64,000 nt of DNA from Bacteroidaceae bacterium (GCA_024697785.1 JAILEU010000079.1:1-64000); one strand, 5' to 3'. Positions 48,864 to 57,975 are shown, counted from the first letter of the stretch. A program made the numbers and translations. The notes: generated from the letters alone by a model not told the origin.

Positions 48864-49912
48864 CAGCCTGCGGCGATATCTGCGTCAACAAAACGGAACT
48901 CAAAAACAAGACTCCCCGGCGAGAAGGAAGCCAGCGCCACCTCATAGTTTTCGCACTTTGCCGTCACCTTTCGATCGGCGCCACGGTAGGATAGCAAGGT
49001 GACATCCTCGCTCTGCAGCAGCTCCTGAAGGAACATCAGTTCAGACTCCGTCTGATAGCCGGTGTTCATGGTGATGACAGGACGGGCCTCAATACGGCTC
49101 CGAGCTTCTTCGAAACTGTCTGTCAACTCATCGTATTGTTGGAAGGTAGCATCTTCGCCTGAGTCAATACCCTGACGGGCCAGACCGCGAAACTCGACCA
49201 CACAATAGCATCCGAGAGAATCAAGGAAACGTACAAGGTAAGCGTCTTTTGTCAGGGGAGACGGCTCAAAGACAATACTGCAGCATTTCCCACCGTATCC
49301 GAATACATCGAAGTGGTCAGGAACATAACCATAACGAGTCTGCCAGTAGGCACGGAGCCGTGACAGGTTCAGCGCTGCAAAACTTCCAACGGCAGCATCT
49401 GAGGTATAGGTGTCTTCACCGCACTTCAGCTGAAGATTGGCCGGGACAATCATCGGCAACGGAGCTATCTCCGTCTCCTTCATCTTAATCAGCGACGACG
49501 TGCCACGCGAAGTGAAGAAAAAATTGGTAACGTTCATGAAACGGACGGTGAAGATGTTTCGGTTGCCAAGCGAACGAACAGTCTGCTTAGACACACCACC
49601 CAAATAAACGGAAAGCGAGCGCTGAACCGGAGTGTTGTCATCATCCCATACCTCCACTACCACGTTCACCATTTGCCCAGTGATAGGAATAACTATGTTT
49701 TGGTTGTCGTTGCTACATAGCTGTGCGGCCAGATAGGGCTGAATGAGCTCGCCAAGAAAAACAGAAAAGGCGCCTGAGCCGCTGCCGGTGAAGACATTAT
49801 CTCCGCCGACTAAGACGCGGTAGAAGGCGATGCCGTCCGATGCCACGGATAGCTTGATAGGGTTGCCCACAAGAGCCCTCCCCGAAGGGGTTAAGGTGAC
49901 TGCAAGACTCAT
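48863..49912 (-). CDS. Hypothetical virion protein
   Basis: Start at MSLAVTLTPSGRALVGNP (49912); first gene of the late operon. Confidence 0.55.
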   Translation of the reverse strand: MSLAVTLTPSGRALVGNPIKLSVASDGIAFYRVLVGGDNVFTGSGSGAFSVFLGELIQPYLAAQLCSNDNQNIVIPITGQMVNVVVEVWDDDNTPVQRSLSVYLGGVSKQTVRSLGNRNIFTVRFMNVTNFFFTSRGTSSLIKMKETEIAPLPMIVPANLQLKCGEDTYTSDAAVGSFAALNLSRLRAYWQTRYGYVPDHFDVFGYGGKCCSIVFEPSPLTKDAYLVRFLDSLGCYCVVEFRGLARQGIDSGEDATFQQYDELTDSFEEARSRIEARPVITMNTGYQTESELMFLQELLQSEDVTLLSYRGADRKVTAKCENYEVALASFSPGSLVFEFRFVDADIAAG

Positions 49913-49919
49913 AGTAAGG

Positions 49920-50021
49920 CAAAGGTATAGTCCAGAGGATATAGTATAAAGGACAAAATTGACAACTTGGCCTTCTTTCCTATTGCCGTGCAAAGGTAGC
50001 AGCTGCCGTCAACCGCAGTAA
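49920..50021 (-). promoter_or_regulatory. Two tandem Bacteroidetes-type promoters (TTTA-N19/20-TACCTTTG)
   Basis: CAAAGGTA at 49920-49927 and 49990-49997 on the + strand, TAAA 19-20 bp further. Confidence 0.5.
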
Positions 50022-50132
50022 AGCGAGCTGAAGGGGAACGCCCCTGCCAATCTTTTCAAAACTTTCCAGAACTTTCAAGTTCGCTCCAACCTGGAAACTT
50101 TTGTCCCCTCCGGAAAACATTGGCCAATTCAC

Positions 50133-51131
50133 TTGACTGCGTATCCGGCTGCTGCTGATATAAGCACGTCAATAGAAGAAAACCAAGTTCAATTTATGTT
50201 TAACCTTAATTCAATCTCTATGGGAACTGAACTTATGGCCGCTGAACCTACTCAGCAATTCGATTTTACCACCAACAAGGTGCAGTGTATGACACTTGAC
50301 ACGCTCAAGCGAACCGTCAAGGAGAAGGATTGGGACGGCAACCCCGTCAAGGGAATCTACCATTACGAGGCCATCGAGCGGGTTGGCGAGATATGCAATC
50401 GCTACAATCTCAACTGGAGCATCCACGAGATCTTCGCCAGCTCTACTGGACCAAAGGCCATGATGGGCGTGTCTGTCGCTCGAGAACTCGAAGAACAGTA
50501 CGGAGAGAAAGCTGTTGAAGCCCATATCCTCCGCCGCGTCTTCGCAACCATCGACATCCGCAACTGGGAGACCGACGAACTGACAACGGCACTGGCCATC
50601 TCATTCCATCAGGACGGACTAACTTTCGCCATCGGACCTTGCGTCAAGATTTGCCACAACCAGTGCATTCTTGGCGCCCTTCATCGCTGCTCCAACTATG
50701 GAGGAAAGGATAAGCTTACCATCGAACAGATGTTCGAGCGCGTCGACGGATGGCTTAAGAACTTCGAGACCGAGATGACGGAGGACCGCGAAAGAATCCG
50801 CCGCCTGAAAGAGCGGATCTTGTCTGCCACCGACATCTACGTGCTCATTGGTATGCTGGTGACTGAACGCGTCACGCATGACAGCAGCGCCATCAACGCC
50901 AAGATTAGCGATGACGAGAAGGTGAGGCAGTACGCCCTTAACCAGGCGCAGATATCCACGTTTACCGAAAACATGCTGCTGCTATCGCGTGAAAAGGCAG
51001 AACGGGGACAACTCGTCACCGCATGGGATGCCTACAACGTGGCAACCGAAATCTACAAGCCGGGCAAGACAGACTTCCCGTCTATCATCCCGCAAAACGC
51101 TGCCATGGCCGAAATGATACTTGATTTCTAG
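50133..51131 (+). CDS. DUF932/DUF3871-like phage protein (tentative)
   Basis: 332-aa ORF (start may be MGTELMAAEP at 50220); AHILRRVFATIDIRNWETDELTTALAISFHQDGLTFAIGPCVKICHNQCIL. Confidence 0.45.
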   Translation: MTAYPAAADISTSIEENQVQFMFNLNSISMGTELMAAEPTQQFDFTTNKVQCMTLDTLKRTVKEKDWDGNPVKGIYHYEAIERVGEICNRYNLNWSIHEIFASSTGPKAMMGVSVARELEEQYGEKAVEAHILRRVFATIDIRNWETDELTTALAISFHQDGLTFAIGPCVKICHNQCILGALHRCSNYGGKDKLTIEQMFERVDGWLKNFETEMTEDRERIRRLKERILSATDIYVLIGMLVTERVTHDSSAINAKISDDEKVRQYALNQAQISTFTENMLLLSREKAERGQLVTAWDAYNVATEIYKPGKTDFPSIIPQNAAMAEMILDF

Positions 51132-51169
51132 CAGGAGGGGCTTCGGCCCCTTCTTAATATATTCAAGTC

Positions 51170-51505
51170 ATGAATACGATAGTAATGAAACAGTTCCGGG
51201 ACCTGAAGGCGAAACATCCTGACGCCATCCTCCTGTTCCGGTGCGGCGACAACTACGAAGCATATAACGAGGATGCCGACGCCACGAGTGAAATCCTCGG
51301 CCTGGCGATTCAAAGCGTGCCCGGTACGCGATGGACGCAGTTCCCGCACCACCAGCTGGACATCAACCTGCCGAGACTCGTAAGAGCCGGCAAGCGTATT
51401 GCCATCTGCGACCAGCTTCAGCCGCCGAAGCCGAAAGGGAATACGAGAGGGCTGCTGTTAGAGAAGAAAGCGAAATCAGAGCCGATACAACTAAGCCTAT
51501 TCTGA
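51170..51505 (+). CDS. Orphan MutS domain I protein with C-terminal clamp-binding motif
   Basis: [37 protein letters not shown] aligns by eye with MutS domain I; ends EPIQLSLF. Confidence 0.78.
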   Translation: MNTIVMKQFRDLKAKHPDAILLFRCGDNYEAYNEDADATSEILGLAIQSVPGTRWTQFPHHQLDINLPRLVRAGKRIAICDQLQPPKPKGNTRGLLLEKKAKSEPIQLSLF

Positions 51506-51506
51506 T

Positions 51507-52292
51507 ATGGAAACAGTAGTGCCGAACCTGGCCAGGGAGATTGAGAAGTTCAGCTACCGAAACGGACTGAGGATGGCCGAGACTCTTACAGCTCTCCTCG
51601 ATTATATCATCGGTTTTGCCGACCCCGACGGCAAGCCTGTTGAAGGATGGAAGTACAACCAGGAGCAAAATGAAGGATTCTACTCGCTGATGAGATGCTA
51701 CTTCCTGACGATGCAGGAAAAGCTGAAGGGAGACAGATGGCATGATGCCTTTGGCGATCTGTTCCTGGAGTTCGGGGCAAACAAAAGCGGACTCGGCCAG
51801 GTATTCACGCCGAAGCACATCTGCGACCTCATGGCCGAATGCTCAATAGGAGAGATAGACGAGGAACCGAAGTTCTGTTGCAGAGGATTCGGCAAGAGAA
51901 TAACAGTCAATGACCCGACATGCGGAAGCGGACGCATGCTGCTGGCCGCTGACAGCGTATTCCGGAAGAGAGAACTGCCGAAGCCTTATCTGATAGGAGA
52001 GGACATAGACCCGACTTGCTGCAAGCAGACGGCGGTGAACATGATGATGCATGGCTGCTTCGGCGAAGTCATCTGCCATGACACACTTACAGAACCAGGC
52101 GAGGTAAGGGTCGGCTACATCGTCAACGAAGGCCTGTATCCGTTTCCCGCAGTTCCTACAATCCGACGCTTCAGCGACCCGGGAAGATTCGTCGGCTGCA
52201 GGGTATGGAACTACAGGAAAACAATAAAGGAGACCGAGCCGACCGGCACAACGGAAAGACTGCCGCAGCCCGTTCAGCTGAGTCTATTCTAA
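51507..52292 (+). CDS. N6-adenine methyltransferase-fold protein, motif IV degenerate, C-terminal clamp motif
   Basis: GLGQVFTPKHICDLMAEC; VNDPTCGSGRMLLAAD (motif I); no NPPY/F; ends PQPVQLSLF. Confidence 0.75.
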   Translation: METVVPNLAREIEKFSYRNGLRMAETLTALLDYIIGFADPDGKPVEGWKYNQEQNEGFYSLMRCYFLTMQEKLKGDRWHDAFGDLFLEFGANKSGLGQVFTPKHICDLMAECSIGEIDEEPKFCCRGFGKRITVNDPTCGSGRMLLAADSVFRKRELPKPYLIGEDIDPTCCKQTAVNMMMHGCFGEVICHDTLTEPGEVRVGYIVNEGLYPFPAVPTIRRFSDPGRFVGCRVWNYRKTIKETEPTGTTERLPQPVQLSLF

Positions 52293-52396
52293 AAGAGGGC
52301 ACGCATTGGCGCACCCTCTTTCAAAAACAACTCAAGCACATGGGCGCTCCTTTCGCCCGGTTAAAGTTAATAATGATTGTTACCTGCCTTTCGGCG

Positions 52397-52527
52397 TGGA
52401 GGAGTCCGGACTCGAACCGGCGCTCAGCGAGCTTTCAGGACATCACAAGTTCAAGGGCAGGAACTTTGAATCATATTGCCATCGTATTTATTCCATCGTC
52501 TTGCTCCATTTAGACGCTTTCTCCCCC
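52397..52527 (-). ncRNA. tRNA-like element with expanded anticodon region
   Basis: Acceptor GGGGGAG/CTCCTCC, D arm GTCT-AAATGGAGCA-AGAC, variable-arm hairpin GCTC-GCT-GAGC, T arm GCCGG-TTCGAGT-CCGGA; 131 nt; intergenic. Confidence 0.5.
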
Positions 52528-52619
52528 GAGATTGCCCGTGCTGTTTCGGGCCGTCACCGGTTTAAGGCCTTTACACGGGGATTCCGTTCCGTTGGCACTG
52601 GTATATAGAGAGGGTACTT

Positions 52620-52883
52620 TCAAATATGTCCAAGTATAGAATCCCTATTATCCCGTAAGTCCACCTCGCGACCGTCTGGATAGATGCAGAATAGTTTCTT
52701 CCAAAGACCGAGCCTTTCATCGAACACCTTAACGATTATCCCTATCTCGGGATGGTGTAGTTTGCCTTCCATGCTCTTAGCATGAAGCATGGCTTCACTT
52801 CGGGCGTCCTCCATGGTCAACTCCTTGGGAGGAGTAGCTAAGGCTCCGCCATAGCAAAAGATAAAAAGATGTTTCAGTTCCAT
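52620..52883 (-). CDS. Hypothetical phage protein
   Basis: 87-aa ORF. Confidence 0.5.
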   Translation of the reverse strand: MELKHLFIFCYGGALATPPKELTMEDARSEAMLHAKSMEGKLHHPEIGIIVKVFDERLGLWKKLFCIYPDGREVDLRDNRDSILGHI

Positions 52884-52897
52884 AGGACGGAATAACC

Positions 52898-53281
52898 TTA
52901 TAGAAGATGAGGGTTGTCATGAATGTTGCCGACAACTTCCGCCCATTCATGCGTTGGTGACAGAGTGGGAAACTCATCATCCAAATCACCACCCCAAAGA
53001 AAGGCGAAAACACCTCTGACAAAGCGGACTTCAAGGAGTTCTTTTTCTGCATAAAAAGACAGTATATCTCCTTCATATATCTCCTTCCCGGTCTTGTCTC
53101 TTAAAGAAGTGAATTGAGATATGGTCTCGGGTCGAACAGCCTCATTCATCCAACCGCTCTCAGGGTCTCAATAGTTAATAGAATACTCTTCGTCCGATGG
53201 ATCTGTGCCAGAACGGAAGAGGTCACCGAAAATCCATCTGGTATTTCGCAATGTCTTAGCTCTGAATTTAATTGTTCTCAT
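52898..53281 (-). pseudogene. YopX-family gene interrupted by one in-frame TGA (at 53168-53170)
   Basis: MRTIKFRAKTLRNTRWIFGDLF...SINY[TGA]DPESGWMNEAVRPETISQFTSLRDKTGKEIYEGDIL...VVGNIHDNPHLL, same frame throughout. Confidence 0.7.
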
Positions 53282-53288
53282 TAGTAAG

Positions 53289-53621
53289 TCATATCTTAAT
53301 TAGGTCAGACTCATACCATACTTTGCAGAGGAAGCGATACTTCTCGGGCAGATAGCTGGTACCGACGACCACAGCTAGCCCAGAAAGGGATAGCTGATAG
53401 AGTCGTTCAATGAGCTCAGGGCTATGGCGGAAGTCGAGGAAGTCGGCCAGCACGAAATAAGGATCTGAAGCCAGCACGCTCTCATCGACCACAGGGACGA
53501 TGATCTTACGGGCATCGCTCCTAGTACGAGCAAAGCCAAAACGAACGGCAAGAGACGCAACAAGAGTGCGTCTAATAGCTGGATCGCTACAGAAGACAAC
53601 GTTAATCTTTCTCGGCTTCAT
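53289..53621 (-). CDS. Hypothetical phage protein
   Basis: 110-aa ORF overlapping the upstream gene by 4 bp. Confidence 0.5.
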   Translation of the reverse strand: MKPRKINVVFCSDPAIRRTLVASLAVRFGFARTRSDARKIIVPVVDESVLASDPYFVLADFLDFRHSPELIERLYQLSLSGLAVVVGTSYLPEKYRFLCKVWYESDLIKI

Positions 53622-53938
53622 TGAATAGCATTCATTTTTTTTATACCTGAGCAGTCCGGCAACATCTCATAAACGACGGCCTTACGACGCTCTTTCTTAT
53701 CCATCTTGGCATAGGAATGCTTCGAAAGAAAGGCGCGCCAGCAGAGCCATTTCACAACGAGGTTGTATTGTCTCGGAAGAGAGGTGCAGTCCGTTACGAG
53801 CAGCGTGCCCCCAAGAGGCAGAGCCTCTAATCTGGCATTAAGCATGCATGTGAACTCAACAAAGCGCGTTGAGTCGAACCTTATAAATACCTCCAGCTCT
53901 GAAGGAGAATTGAGTGCAAAACTACGAAAGTCAGGCAT
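53618..53938 (-). CDS. Hypothetical phage protein
   Basis: Start at MPDFRSFALNSPSELEVFIRF, overlapping the upstream ORF. Confidence 0.45.
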   Translation of the reverse strand: MPDFRSFALNSPSELEVFIRFDSTRFVEFTCMLNARLEALPLGGTLLVTDCTSLPRQYNLVVKWLCWRAFLSKHSYAKMDKKERRKAVVYEMLPDCSGIKKMNAIQ

Positions 53939-54218
53939 CGGGCTTGATTTTTCGATACAGCATATCACAAGGAAGAAGGCCATTCTCCTGGAGCAAAAGA
54001 AGTAGGCGTAGAGCTCGGGCACTACAATGAAGACGGGCAACTGCGCCTTCTGGAAGAATCGGCACTGGCTGCTGGCCATGGACAACAAGCATATCGCACA
54101 GAATGGCCGCATCATGATTCTGTAGGTTAGAAAATTCAACCTCATACAATAGCGGCTCATAAGGGGAGGGGGAGGGGCTAGGAAACAACATCAGGAGAAG
54201 GCTTAAAATCAAAACCAA
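53931..54218 (-). CDS. Hypothetical phage protein
   Basis: ORF with overlapping stop/start to the next gene; start uncertain. Confidence 0.35.
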   Translation of the reverse strand: MVLILSLLLMLFPSPSPSPYEPLLYEVEFSNLQNHDAAILCDMLVVHGQQPVPILPEGAVARLHCSARALRLLLLLQENGLLPCDMLYRKIKPDA

Positions 54219-54292
54219 ATTGAACCTGAATACCAGGCTTGATATAACGTCGTTTCTTTGACATCATAATAAAGAGCTGAAGGGTTAAAGGG

Positions 54293-54685
54293 CTAATCTG
54301 CCACATCTTCAACCGGCCGAGCAATGTAGCTATTCGTCGCCTTAAGGTAGTAGGTGACGTAGCCAGAACCCAAATACATGCCCCAAGCACGCGCGGCACT
54401 GTACTCGGTACTCGTCCAGTACAAGCCTTTAAGAGGAGACCCGCCTGCATCCTGCAGAGCTTCATTTATCACGTCAATGAAAGCTTCTATGATGTGAGCC
54501 TGCTTCTTTGTAAACATCTTTTTACCCTCCTCAGCTAGAAGACGGGTTGCTTCAAACCAATTCTTGCGATCACCGTTGAAGGCGTCATGAAGGGCAATGA
54601 TGAAATCTTCATCGCCGACATGGACGCGCACGCCGTCTGGCATTCCGGCATCATAGTTAATCTTTAGAAATTCATTTGTTTTCAT
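54293..54685 (-). CDS. Small protein with C-type-lectin-like C-terminal segment
   Basis: LKGLYWTSTEYSAARAWGMYLGSGYVTYYLKATNSYIARPV. Confidence 0.6.
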   Translation of the reverse strand: MKTNEFLKINYDAGMPDGVRVHVGDEDFIIALHDAFNGDRKNWFEATRLLAEEGKKMFTKKQAHIIEAFIDVINEALQDAGGSPLKGLYWTSTEYSAARAWGMYLGSGYVTYYLKATNSYIARPVEDVAD

Positions 54686-54726
54686 ATGGAATATAAATTA
54701 ATAGTGAATTGCATCTAATGCTAATA

Positions 54727-57700
54727 CTAAAATGGCCCATCTTCGTCTGGGGTTGAAAGTCCGTCGGGAATATAGTCAAACTTGGGCGGCTGCCCGTCCT
54801 TGGTGCCGACCATGAAGTACTCCACGCCCCCCTTTTTATAGTCAGTGACGGGCCGTCCGTCGCGATCAAACTGGAAGGGCTTGCCTGTAGTCTGATCATA
54901 CATGTTTGGGTTGAACACCCAGCCATAATACTCGCAGGCTTTCTTGAAGCGTTTCTTGAACAGCGTAGGAGACGTGTTCATCTCTGTCTTCTTGCGACAC
55001 TGTTCCTGCAGCTCGCTGCGTGGTAGCAGTACGCCGAAGCGCCCAGCATCGCTGAAGTATTCGCTGAACCACTGCAGGAAGCCTTCGGTAATCTCCTGGC
55101 GCAGCCGGCGGTGCTCGGCTCGGTCACCCGGAGCCTGAACGACGCCGTAGGTGAGGTACAGCTGGACGCACTGGGCAATCAGGTTCCATGTCAGCGACCA
55201 TTGCAGGAACTCCCATTCAGAAAAAAACTGACAGCCGAAGTCGTCTATCGGCTTGTGCGTCTCGTTGTAATAATCGGAGAAAAGAATAATCCATTGTCTG
55301 TCTCTGAATGAGGATCCGCTGCCTACGACCGCGTGATTGGTCGGAATATAGATCTTCGGTGAACGCTCAAAGGGCAGCGTGACACGCTCGCCCCCCTTAT
55401 GGTTGACCATCCAGTCGCCGGTGATGAGCGGGAAAAGCATCTCAAAGTCGAAATTCTGCTTCACGTCATCAATGAATACCAGGCGAGTTTTCTCGGTTAT
55501 GCCGTCCCAGATGAACTGATCATCGAGCAGCTTATCTTTTTTGCCACCTATGTAGGCGACCGTTGTGACGCGACGCATCAGCTCGCCGACAAGGCTCTTT
55601 CCACTACGGCCGTTGCTCTCGCCGACTTCGCTCTGCTTACCGTCCATGGCTACGACAGCCCGCGTAACTCCGGCGTCTTTGATGTCCATGGACATGTAGC
55701 CAATAGCGCAGAGCTTCGAGAGCAGATGTTGCGCCATCTCGGCCTTCTCTGCTTCGTCGATCTGGCCATTGTCCTCCTTGCGCCAGGAGAAATTCGAGGT
55801 ATTCTCAAGGAACCGGAGGAAATGGCACATCTCGCCAACTGGAGTTATAGTATAGGTGTAATGACCATTTTCATCCTGACTGAAATCAACCAGGGATGGG
55901 TAGCGAGTTACCTCTACATCCTTGCGCATGTCAGCCCATACATCATGGGTAAGCATGTTGTACTTCATCTCCTCGATGCCGCTTCTCGTTACACGCCAAT
56001 AGACATCACGGAAGTAGAAAAACTGGCATTCGCGCGAAGGCTGAAGGAATCCGGGCTTAAGTTCCTTCAGCATGCTCAGCTTGTCAGGTCCAAGATACTG
56101 GACGCTGCCCTTCAGCAGCATCTCGAGCACCAGTTTCCCACAGTTGTCCTCGGCAAAGGTAACAAGGTAGTCGCGGACATCAAAAGGCTGAACCATGGTC
56201 ACAAAATGCTTCTCGAGATGAACGAACTCATACGACCTGTCGCTAATGCGGTAGCGACCGAAACCATGTCTATGGAGAAAGTTGCGTGCATTAACATAGC
56301 TATACTGGCACTCCACGCGCTCGTTGCCGTTACGGTCTGCCTTCGTTAACTCTTCCCAAAACTTCTCATCATCATCGAAAGCTTCCGCAAGTTCCGCCTT
56401 ACCATTAACGATACGATAGCGGTGGCCATGGAACGTAAATTCGGGGAGTAGGGAAAGTTCCTGAAGATGCATCTCAGCAAAAGACTGAACATTCTCCAGA
56501 CCCCAGAGACGCATCAGCTGGGCATCCTTCATCGTTGAGACCTTATCGACATGGACATAGGTGCCAGTCATAACCTTCTGCGTCATCAAATGGTCTATGT
56601 CGACCAGCAGCTCATCTTCGCGTCCCTTCAGCGTATGCGCAAGGAGGTCGTCGATGCCCTTGTCGCCATTGTGGCTGATGGTGTGGCCTATATAGATCTC
56701 GACATTCAGATCGTAAGCCTCCAGGCCGCGCATGTATTCCTTGAAGTTCTTGGCTGCATGAAAGAAGTTATTCGGGCGTTTCTCGGCTGCTACGCTAACA
56801 CGCAGCCCATGGCTAAGATCATTCCAGTCGGAGTCAAAGAGAAAGACAACCTCTTGAACCTTACATTTTCGTATGAAGTTCACGATGTCCTGAGGCAGAG
56901 CACCATTATAACCGAGATTCTGAATGCCACTTATGCCAAAGGATAGGATGCCATGCTTACAGGCCTTTTCGGCTTTCTTTTCGCCTTCCTGAATAAATAG
57001 CCTCCTAACCTCCTCTCCATTCTGGTAGGCTGTCCGAAGACGCTGAGGAATATAAATCGGGGTACCTGCACCATATGGCGACTTATATTTAAAACTATTC
57101 CCCTCTTTGTCTTTATGCGCTTCAGGATATTGCCATCGGACGCGATAGTAGGCCGACATGACACCCGTCCCGCGACGTTTATAGTCCTTACGTTCATAGG
57201 TGACAGGCTTTCCCTCGAGGTCGTAGTATTCGATGATGGCGTCATCACCCTCCACAATCTCGCCTTTGTCGTTCACTGTCCCAGGGCGGAAGGTTCGGGC
57301 TGTGGGCTTCGTGGCGCCGTTGCCAAGGTCAACCGTAGCCGTCACATCCTTATACGTCAGGCCGCTCTCCTTCAGCATCCGCTCGCAGAAAGACCTCCCG
57401 CCTACCTTAGACTCATGATGGATTGGGGCAGGGTCACCATCTCCAATGCAGATATTGTATTTAGAAGCCACGGCACGAAGCCCGTCTTCATAAGAACTGC
57501 TTGTGACGGCCTCCATAAGGGTGAATATATCATCGCCCTTGAAGCCACACGATTCACAACGCCATAGGCGACCCTTGTCCAACGGCGTAACATACAAACG
57601 TTGAGCCTTACAACGAGGACATAGGCCGGCATAACCGGCATCCTTTCGTGTTAGACTGATGTAGTCGCCTATAATCTCCAGTTCGCGACCTTCAGCAATC

Positions 57701-57732
57701 TTACGAATTTCCTGAATCTTTTCTTTAGTCAT
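54727..57732 (-). CDS. Phage DNA primase-helicase
   Basis: CHC2-type zinc finger CPRCKAQRLYVTPLDKGRLWRCESCG; Toprim-like FIQEGEKKAEKACKHG...VVFLFDSDWN; Walker A GRSGKSLVGE. Confidence 0.85.
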   Translation of the reverse strand: MTKEKIQEIRKIAEGRELEIIGDYISLTRKDAGYAGLCPRCKAQRLYVTPLDKGRLWRCESCGFKGDDIFTLMEAVTSSSYEDGLRAVASKYNICIGDGDPAPIHHESKVGGRSFCERMLKESGLTYKDVTATVDLGNGATKPTARTFRPGTVNDKGEIVEGDDAIIEYYDLEGKPVTYERKDYKRRGTGVMSAYYRVRWQYPEAHKDKEGNSFKYKSPYGAGTPIYIPQRLRTAYQNGEEVRRLFIQEGEKKAEKACKHGILSFGISGIQNLGYNGALPQDIVNFIRKCKVQEVVFLFDSDWNDLSHGLRVSVAAEKRPNNFFHAAKNFKEYMRGLEAYDLNVEIYIGHTISHNGDKGIDDLLAHTLKGREDELLVDIDHLMTQKVMTGTYVHVDKVSTMKDAQLMRLWGLENVQSFAEMHLQELSLLPEFTFHGHRYRIVNGKAELAEAFDDDEKFWEELTKADRNGNERVECQYSYVNARNFLHRHGFGRYRISDRSYEFVHLEKHFVTMVQPFDVRDYLVTFAEDNCGKLVLEMLLKGSVQYLGPDKLSMLKELKPGFLQPSRECQFFYFRDVYWRVTRSGIEEMKYNMLTHDVWADMRKDVEVTRYPSLVDFSQDENGHYTYTITPVGEMCHFLRFLENTSNFSWRKEDNGQIDEAEKAEMAQHLLSKLCAIGYMSMDIKDAGVTRAVVAMDGKQSEVGESNGRSGKSLVGELMRRVTTVAYIGGKKDKLLDDQFIWDGITEKTRLVFIDDVKQNFDFEMLFPLITGDWMVNHKGGERVTLPFERSPKIYIPTNHAVVGSGSSFRDRQWIILFSDYYNETHKPIDDFGCQFFSEWEFLQWSLTWNLIAQCVQLYLTYGVVQAPGDRAEHRRLRQEITEGFLQWFSEYFSDAGRFGVLLPRSELQEQCRKKTEMNTSPTLFKKRFKKACEYYGWVFNPNMYDQTTGKPFQFDRDGRPVTDYKKGGVEYFMVGTKDGQPPKFDYIPDGLSTPDEDGPF

Positions 57733-57964
57733 ACCAAATCTCCCAGATCTGTTCAGGTGTCAGGTCGCACACTTCCTTAAAAAGAGCGTCGATACTGACT
57801 TTTGTCTCATAAGGTATATTGGGATAATCATTGACTCGCTCATAGAAGAAACTTCGACGAGGGTTGCCCAATATCACCCTCAAACGGCCGCGAACACTTC
57901 GGCGGCAATTCTCAGGGACGGCATCATAGCCAGGCCGGCAACTGTAATGAGCTTTTGTTTTCAT
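57725..57964 (-). CDS. Small hypothetical protein
   Basis: Start MKTKAHYSCRPGYDAVPENCRRSVRGR; overlaps primase start by 8 bp. Confidence 0.5.
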   Translation of the reverse strand: MKTKAHYSCRPGYDAVPENCRRSVRGRLRVILGNPRRSFFYERVNDYPNIPYETKVSIDALFKEVCDLTPEQIWEIWYD

Positions 57965-57975
57965 GGGGGGGGTAA

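Noticed and set aside
51507-52292. Active restriction-modification methyltransferase
   Set aside because: Motif IV (NPPY/F) not found and no restriction gene adjacent; reported instead as a methyltransferase-fold protein
52306-52608. 100-aa + strand ORF (and 52205..52513)
   Set aside because: Overlaps the tRNA-like element with canonical T-arm sequence; no recognisable protein features
54293-54685. Diversity-generating retroelement
   Set aside because: CLec-like segment present, but no reverse transcriptase or template repeat in the window
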